This document shows, piece by piece, positions 53,401 to 57,048 of a DNA stretch of 57,048 nt. The position numbers and the translations under genes are program-made. Numbering within the stretch: position 1 is the first letter of the stretch; every line of letters begins with the position of its first letter. The stretch comes from Halorubrum yunnanense (lineage in GTDB: Archaea > Halobacteriota > Halobacteria > Halobacteriales > Haloferacaceae). The stretch covers positions 10,981 through 68,028 of the forward strand of contig NZ_JAODIX010000068.1 of NCBI RefSeq assembly GCF_026586675.1. Reading direction: 5' to 3'. The notes under the pieces are model-generated. The model did no database searches. It was not told the origin of the DNA and saw nothing but the letters and a program-made list of their open reading frames with translations.

Positions 53401-54043
53401 TCCGGAGGTCCGCCTCGCCGATCCGTTCCTCGACCGTGTCCAGCTCCTCGTAGGCCGCCTCCTTCTTCTCGTCGAACTCGGCGACGCCCGCGATCTCGTC
53501 GACGATCCCTCGCCGCTGGTAGGGGGTCATGTTGATGATCTCGGTGACGTCGCCCTGCATCACGACGTTGTACCCCTCCGGCGTGACGCCGGCGGCCGCG
53601 AGCAGGTCCTGCACGTCCGAGAGGTTCACCGAGCGCCCGTTGAGGTAGTAGTACGAGTAGTAGTTGTCCTCGGTCTCCTTGACGCGCCGTTTGATCGTGA
53701 TCTCGGAAACGTCGCCGACGTTCTCCGTGCCGGCCGCGGAAACCACCTGCGACCGGTCGAGGGCCCCGTCCTCGTTCGAGAGCACCACCGTCACCGAGGC
53801 CTCGTTCGGCCCGCCGGAGTCTTCTCCGCCGTCGTGACCGGGGTTGTAGATCAGGTCCGTGAGCTTCTTCGCTCTGATCCCGCGGGTGCGCGCCAGTCCG
53901 AGCGCGAAGAGGACGCCGTCGATGATGTTCGACTTGCCGGAGCCGTTCGGCCCCGTGACGACCGTGAAGTCGTCGTAAAAGGGGATCCTCGTCGTCCGCC
54001 CGAAGCTCTTGAACCCGTCCAGAACGACTTCAGTGATGTGCAT
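50453..54043 (-). CDS. smc: Chromosome segregation protein SMC
   Basis: A 1196-residue SMC ATPase. The N-terminal head has Walker A VTGPNGSGKSNIIDGVLFAL near residue 30. Long coiled coils flank the hinge at about 520-660 (IDGVHGAVGELGSVEAEYAE; GRATFLPITEMDDRSLPRK). The C-terminal head has the signature LEAMSGGEKSLTALSFIFAI and Walker B FYALDEIDAFLDAVN. The start MHITEVVLDGFKSFGRTTRI is the family N-terminus; the longer reading would cross into the next gene. It forms an operon with scpA. Confidence 0.96.
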   Translation of the reverse strand: MHITEVVLDGFKSFGRTTRIPFYDDFTVVTGPNGSGKSNIIDGVLFALGLARTRGIRAKKLTDLIYNPGHDGGEDSGGPNEASVTVVLSNEDGALDRSQVVSAAGTENVGDVSEITIKRRVKETEDNYYSYYYLNGRSVNLSDVQDLLAAAGVTPEGYNVVMQGDVTEIINMTPYQRRGIVDEIAGVAEFDEKKEAAYEELDTVEERIGEADLRIGEKEDRLDQLADERETALRYQEFRDELEEYRGFLKASELEEKREALDGVEGDIDDAEGELAELREELDARQGKLTRLEEDLADLNHEIETKGEDEQIRIRSQIEEVKGEISRLEDKIEAAEERAAEAETERRDAFVQIDRKEETIEELEAEIREAKVEKASVKSEIATKRSELADVEAEIEGADTEFDELKGELAEKKEAIESLREAKNEKQREKDRLLDEARRRSNAVSEARTELEEARESLPEHKARISELRSELDKAEKNEATIEEVVADLFSEKAERSEDLEGVEEELRERQNEYAKLEAAADERGDTSWPRAVTEVKNGGIDGVHGAVGELGSVEAEYAEACETAAGGRLANVVVDDDGVGSTCIDYLKRRNAGRATFLPITEMDDRSLPRKPSLPGVVDFARNLVDYDAEYASVFSYVLGSTLVVEEMDTARELMGDYRMVTLDGDLVEKSGAMTGGSGGGSRYAFTKSGGGKLERLATEISELEDERQSLEAEIDDLEADIDDARDRKADAAERVRSLEADVERAEEDLADAEERIDELEAELEELEAERESVDEEMSELDAALDELDGEITALEDEIEEIEAELADSKIPELSERADEIRGDISDLEDRMSSLDGRQSELELEKGYAEDAVDELHDTVEEAQNRKAEAEETVAEHEAAIEGREAELGEKKAAIADLEAELTELKADREDLREAIKAATRERDEQRSLVAEAESDLEDLTDRRDRLDWEIDELESQVGEYDADAIPDLGEVESRIEELEAEMEALEPVNMLAIDEYDEVQEALDRLQERRDVLVEERDAIEERIEGYEAAKKETFMQTFESINDHFEDIFARLSAGSGELLLENPEDPFEEGLTMKAQPADKPVQRLEAMSGGEKSLTALSFIFAIQRHNPAPFYALDEIDAFLDAVNAERVGEMIEELSAEAQFVVVGHRSALLERSDRAIGVTMQGDNLSAVTGMQFGEDADDGDEEVTADD

Positions 54044-54065
54044 GTGGCGCGGGAGTGGGGACGGG

Positions 54066-54485
54066 TTACGCGACGATGATGTCGCTGTCGGACTCCTCGT
54101 CGTCGCTCTCCCCGTCGGCCTCGCCGGCCTCGGCGTCCGGCGTCGTCGCCTCCTGCTCGGAGACGACCATGTCGTCGCCATCGGCGTCGGCGTCCGCGGT
54201 CCCGTCGGTCGCCTCCCCGTCGCCCGTCCGCTCGACGACCTCCACGTGGTCGTCGGAGTGGGTCCGGGTCTCGCCACCGGCGGACTCGGCCGCCCCGGCC
54301 GATCCCTCCGAGCTCTCGGCGGCTCCCGCGTCCTCGCCGGCGGCGTCCGCCGCCACGGACACCTCTTGGGCGTCTTCCACCTGTCGGACGCGCTCTTTCA
54401 TCTCGACCAGCTCCTCGGTGAGCCCGTTGACCGCCGCCTGCAGCTCCGCGACCTGTCGTTCGAGGTCCTCGACGCGGTTACTCAT
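54066..54485 (-). CDS. Small coiled-coil protein with acidic tail (DUF7518-like)
   Basis: A 139-residue protein. The N-terminal 45 residues are a clear coiled coil (NRVEDLERQVAELQAAVNGL; TEELVEMKERVRQVEDAQEV). The rest is disordered and very acidic (DADADGDDMVVSEQEATTPD) and ends DSDIIVA. It lies directly before smc and may be in the same operon, so a role in chromosome organisation is possible but unproven. A minus-strand TATA (ggtttatacg, 54510-54519) lies 25-34 nt before the ATG. Confidence 0.78.
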   Translation of the reverse strand: MSNRVEDLERQVAELQAAVNGLTEELVEMKERVRQVEDAQEVSVAADAAGEDAGAAESSEGSAGAAESAGGETRTHSDDHVEVVERTGDGEATDGTADADADGDDMVVSEQEATTPDAEAGEADGESDDEESDSDIIVA

Positions 54486-54665
54486 ATACACACGTATGCC
54501 CACGCGGGGCGTATAAACCTGCGTCAGACACATGTGTGACCATGTGTCATGACTCTCGCCGGCCGCGGCGGCTCGGGGCGTCGTTTCGGGCGGACGAAAC
54601 GCCGATCCGCCGTCGTCCGATATCGGGGGAGAAGATACTTGTAGTGCGGTCGACATGGCGTTCGT

Positions 54666-55262
54666 ATGAGCAAGATCACCTTCCGGGCCGACGACGACCT
54701 CGTCGAGCGGCTGGAAGCGTGTGACGCCTCCAAGAGCGAGGTGATGCGGGAGGCCCTCCGCGCCCACCTCGACGACGCCGAGGCGGGTCCGACCGCTCAC
54801 GATGCGTATTCGACCGCCCCAGGCGAGACGGTCGACGCCGCGCTGGCGGAGCGGGTCGACGACCTCATCGCCGAGCGGCTCGACGCGGCGTTAGACGACC
54901 GGCTCGGCGGACGGCCCGGTCCGTCCGACGCGACGTATGCGCCCGGAAACCCGGCCGAGATCAACGTGAACGTCTCTCTCGACGCCCCTGACGGCGACGC
55001 GGAGGACGCGCGTGTGACACGTGAGACGTCGGCGGACGCCGAGACCGAGCCGCGTAAGACGCCGTCGAAGGTGGCCCCGGTCGAGAACGCGTGTGGCGGC
55101 TGCGGGGAGAGCGTCCCCGAAGACCACGTCTACTGCCCGAACTGCGGGGAAAAGCAGTCTCACAGGGCGTTCTGCGACTGCGGCGACGAGCTGCGGACCG
55201 ACTGGGCGTTCTGCCCCGGCTGCGGCCGCCGAACCCCCGCTGCGGACGTGTTGAACGACTGA
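54666..55262 (+). CDS. cdrL: CdrL-like ribbon-helix-helix and zinc-ribbon regulator
   Basis: A 198-residue protein. The N-terminus is a ribbon-helix-helix DNA-binding domain (SKITFRADDDLVERLEACDA; SKSEVMREALRAHLDD), followed by a variable linker and a double zinc ribbon (CGGCGESVPEDHVYCPNCGE and CDCGDELRTDWAFCPGCGRR). In Halobacterium and Haloferax a long RHH protein, CdrL, lies upstream of cdrS-ftsZ2 and takes part in cell-division control; order and architecture match here. The likely target is the motif-rich cdrS leader that follows. TATA-like gatacttg lies about 29 nt before the ATG. Confidence 0.87.
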   Translation: MSKITFRADDDLVERLEACDASKSEVMREALRAHLDDAEAGPTAHDAYSTAPGETVDAALAERVDDLIAERLDAALDDRLGGRPGPSDATYAPGNPAEINVNVSLDAPDGDAEDARVTRETSADAETEPRKTPSKVAPVENACGGCGESVPEDHVYCPNCGEKQSHRAFCDCGDELRTDWAFCPGCGRRTPAADVLND

Positions 55263-55311
55263 TAGGCCGGTAAAGCGTCCGAAACGTCCGAATTCGCCCG
55301 TTTCCGAGGTT

Positions 55312-55463
55312 GTCTTACACTCGCCGGTAGCTTTATATTGATAGCCTCGGTGATTCAAACTGCGTAAGACGGTCGTCTTACAGCGACCGTCCGCGGCGGG
55401 GTGACCCCGCCGACGGGCGACCCGTCGCCGTAAGACACACGCGTCGCGTGTTCACCGTCTTAC
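55312..55463 (+). promoter_or_regulatory. Five GTCTTAC/GTAAGAC sites around the cdrS promoter
   Basis: The heptamer GTCTTAC or its complement occurs at 55312-55318, 55364-55370, 55375-55381, 55430-55436 and 55457-55463. The second and third form the perfect palindrome GTAAGAC-GGTC-GTCTTAC. The TATA box (ctttatattg, 55331-55340) lies between the first and second site. Such spacing suits an RHH repressor or activator; the two RHH proteins encoded on either side, CdrL and CdrS, are the obvious candidates. Confidence 0.75.
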
Positions 55464-55476
55464 CGGGGGAATACCA
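55362..55476 (+). ncRNA. Predicted structured 5' leader of cdrS-ftsZ2
   Basis: From the TATA box a start near 55362 is expected, giving a leader of about 115 nt where most genes in the window have none. It folds into successive hairpins: GTAAGAC/GTCTTAC (55364-55381), CGGCGGGG/CCCCGCCG (55394-55412), CGACGGG/CCCGTCG (55411-55427, sharing two bases with the previous one) and GTAAGAC with inner ACACGC/GCGTGT (55430-55463). A Shine-Dalgarno-like GGGGGA (55464-55469) follows 7 nt before the ATG, just outside the last stem. Confidence 0.55.
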
Positions 55477-55656
55477 ATGGAGCGTGTGACACTACGAATC
55501 CCGAAACAGCAGATAGACGAGGTCGAACAGATGGTCGAGACGGGCGAGTTCCCGAACCGGAGCGAGGCGATCCGGTCGGCCGTCCGCGACATGTTGAACG
55601 AACAGGACGGCGAGCGCGACGAGCGCGGCCGCAACCGCAACTGGGCGAAGGTGTAA
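55477..55656 (+). CDS. cdrS: CdrS ribbon-helix-helix cell-division regulator
   Basis: A 59-residue RHH protein. The strand is [20 protein letters not shown], followed by helix-turn-helix [19 protein letters not shown] and a basic tail [10 protein letters not shown]. CdrS is known in Haloferax and Halobacterium to control ftsZ2 and cell division. It lies 4 nt before ftsZ2 and shares its mRNA. The upstream GTCTTAC motifs suggest autoregulation. Confidence 0.9.
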   Translation: MERVTLRIPKQQIDEVEQMVETGEFPNRSEAIRSAVRDMLNEQDGERDERGRNRNWAKV

Positions 55657-55660
55657 ACTG

Positions 55661-56875
55661 ATGCAAGATCTCGTTCAGGACGCCCTCGACAACGCGGAAG
55701 CGGAGCAGCGCGACATGGACGACGTCGACATGGACGACGACGAGTTCGGGGACCCCCGAATCGTCATCGTCGGTGCCGGCGGCGCCGGGAACAACACGGT
55801 CAACCGGCTGTACAACATCGGCGTCAACGGCGCCGACACCGTCGCCATCAACACGGACAAACAGCACCTCAAGATGGTTGAGGCCGACACCAAGATCCTC
55901 GTGGGCAAGTCGCTCACGCAGGGGCTCGGCGCCGGCGGCGACCCCAAGATGGGCGAGCGCGCGACCGAGATGGCCCAGGGGACGATCAAGGAGGTGCTCG
56001 GCGATGCCGACCTCGTCTTCGTCACCGCCGGGATGGGCGGCGGCACCGGGACCGGCGCGGCGCCGGTCATCTCGAAGATCGCCAAAGAGCAGGGCGCCAT
56101 CGTCGTCGGGATGGTCTCGACGCCGTTCAACGTCGAGCGCGCCCGCACCGTGAAGGCCGAGGAAGGCTTGGAGACCCTCCGCAACGAGGCCGACTCGATC
56201 ATCGTCCTCGACAACAACCGACTGCTCGACTACGTGCCGAACCTGCCGATCGGGAAGGCGTTCTCCGTGATGGACCAGATCATCGCGGAGACGGTGAAGG
56301 GGATCTCCGAGACGATCACCCAGCCGAGCCTCATCAACCTGGACTACGCCGACATGTCCACGATCATGAACCAGGGCGGCGTGGCCGTCATGCTCGTCGG
56401 CGAGACCCAGGACAAGAACAAGACCCAAGAGGTGGTCAACGACGCGATGAACCACCCGCTCTTGGACGTCGACTACCGCGGGGCCTCCGGCGGACTCGTC
56501 CACATCACGGGTGGCCCGGACCTCACGCTGAAGGAGGCCGAGGGGATCGCGAACAACATCACCGAGCGACTGGAGGCGAGCGCCAACGTGATCTGGGGCG
56601 CCCGCATCCAGGACGAGTACAAGGGAAAGGTCCGCGTCATGGCGATCATGACGGGCGTCCAGAGCGCGCAGGTGCTCGGCCCCTCGACGCAGAAGCAGGC
56701 CGACAAGTCCCGCGCCGCGGTGGACGCCGACGACCTCGGCGACTCGCGCTCGCGGGCGGCCGAGACGAACGGCACCGCCGGCGCGACGGCCTCCGGCGGC
56801 GCCGACAAGGGCTGGGAGTCCGACGGCGGCACCGAGCCGACCGAGAAGAGCAACGGTCTCGACGTCATCCGCTAG
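55661..56875 (+). CDS. ftsZ2: Cell division tubulin homologue FtsZ2
   Basis: A 404-residue GTPase that forms the division ring with FtsZ1; FtsZ2 drives constriction. Marks are [20 protein letters not shown] near residue 34, the tubulin signature [20 protein letters not shown] near 124, the T5/T6 region [20 protein letters not shown], and the catalytic loop [20 protein letters not shown] near 226. The C-terminus is a disordered linker ending KSNGLDVIR. Its placement after cdrS supports FtsZ2 rather than FtsZ1. Confidence 0.94.
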   Translation: MQDLVQDALDNAEAEQRDMDDVDMDDDEFGDPRIVIVGAGGAGNNTVNRLYNIGVNGADTVAINTDKQHLKMVEADTKILVGKSLTQGLGAGGDPKMGERATEMAQGTIKEVLGDADLVFVTAGMGGGTGTGAAPVISKIAKEQGAIVVGMVSTPFNVERARTVKAEEGLETLRNEADSIIVLDNNRLLDYVPNLPIGKAFSVMDQIIAETVKGISETITQPSLINLDYADMSTIMNQGGVAVMLVGETQDKNKTQEVVNDAMNHPLLDVDYRGASGGLVHITGGPDLTLKEAEGIANNITERLEASANVIWGARIQDEYKGKVRVMAIMTGVQSAQVLGPSTQKQADKSRAAVDADDLGDSRSRAAETNGTAGATASGGADKGWESDGGTEPTEKSNGLDVIR

Positions 56876-57048
56876 GCGTCCCGCTGCCGCCGGCCACCGA
56901 CGTCCGGTTTCGATCTCATTTTCGACCCGTCGGCGCGCGTCCGCCCGCCAGTTTACATGCCGGCTTCGACCCGCCCGACCGTAGTGTTCAGATAAGCTGA
57001 TTCCATGCGAAAGCGAACGATCTGAGCCACTCGTCAGCAGTTTCTGCT
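56876..57048. other. Region after ftsZ2, possible insertion-sequence end
   Basis: The GC-rich intergenic part changes at about 56981 to AT-richer sequence (GTGTTCAGATAAGCTGATTC and on). This abrupt shift at the window edge is the kind of sequence seen at haloarchaeal insertion-sequence ends, but no transposase frame or inverted repeat can be seen before the window stops. Confidence 0.25.

Overview
This is a haloarchaeal chromosome segment, most like the Halorubrum group. The evidence is high GC with strong G/C at codon third positions, very acidic proteins, leaderless genes with a TATA box about 25-30 nt before the start codon, and diagnostic archaeal genes: small clamp-loader subunit, thermosome, L15e, SAMP2 with its E1 enzyme UbaA, ABCE1/Rli1, GatB, and the CdrL-CdrS-FtsZ2 cell-division locus. 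The genus is inferred from protein character; no search was run.

Layout. 1-9.7 kb: the end of a repeat element, rfcS, etfBA, a secreted protein and a membrane winged-helix protein on divergent strands, a pilin-like protein, a methyltransferase and a CtBP-like dehydrogenase. 9.8-17.9 kb: a small regulator, an EMC6-like protein with Rli1, a threonylcarbamoyl-AMP synthase, a glutaredoxin with a Cys-less peroxiredoxin-like protein, a CNNM/CorC protein, a DUF5781 protein and a queuosine-precursor transporter with a ribbon-helix-helix protein. 18-25.6 kb: a frameshifted Na+-dependent transporter, rpl15e, the thermosome, tRNA-Ser(GGA), RidA and ubaA. 26-32.3 kb: an ornithine-cyclodeaminase-family enzyme, DHFR, a membrane histidine kinase, and a chemotaxis transducer fused to a solute-binding protein.

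33-37.3 kb is the strangest part. A roughly 3.2-kb island is flanked by direct repeats of the rlmE 5' end. It holds a TauE-like exporter, an in-frame zinc-ribbon/intein/PolB chimera and an in-frame RlmE/histidine-kinase chimera. Next to it lie a cbtB with an in-frame stop and a cbtA fused in frame to the end of cbiC, the scar of a lost cobalamin gene block, followed by an intact cbiE.

38-49 kb: SAMP2 and GatB, then nucleotide and nucleoside salvage functions (a phosphoribosyltransferase, two HD phosphohydrolases, a nucleoside phosphorylase, MTA phosphorylase), malate:quinone oxidoreductase and a YeiH-type transporter. 49.4-57 kb: chromosome organisation and division genes (scpA-smc, a coiled-coil protein, cdrL, cdrS-ftsZ2).

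Main discovery candidate: four copies of a dispersed noncoding element of roughly 310-470 nt, one of them cut by the window edge. Each has a hairpin whose sequence changes between copies while pairing is kept, a conserved 58-59-nt loop, a second hairpin in the three copies that reach that far, and a tail of one to four 57-nt units that mostly end in a TATA-like ATTTATAA. The compensatory changes suggest a selected structure, perhaps an RNA transcribed from its own promoter. A second regulatory candidate is the folded leader of cdrS-ftsZ2, with five copies of GTCTTAC/GTAAGAC.
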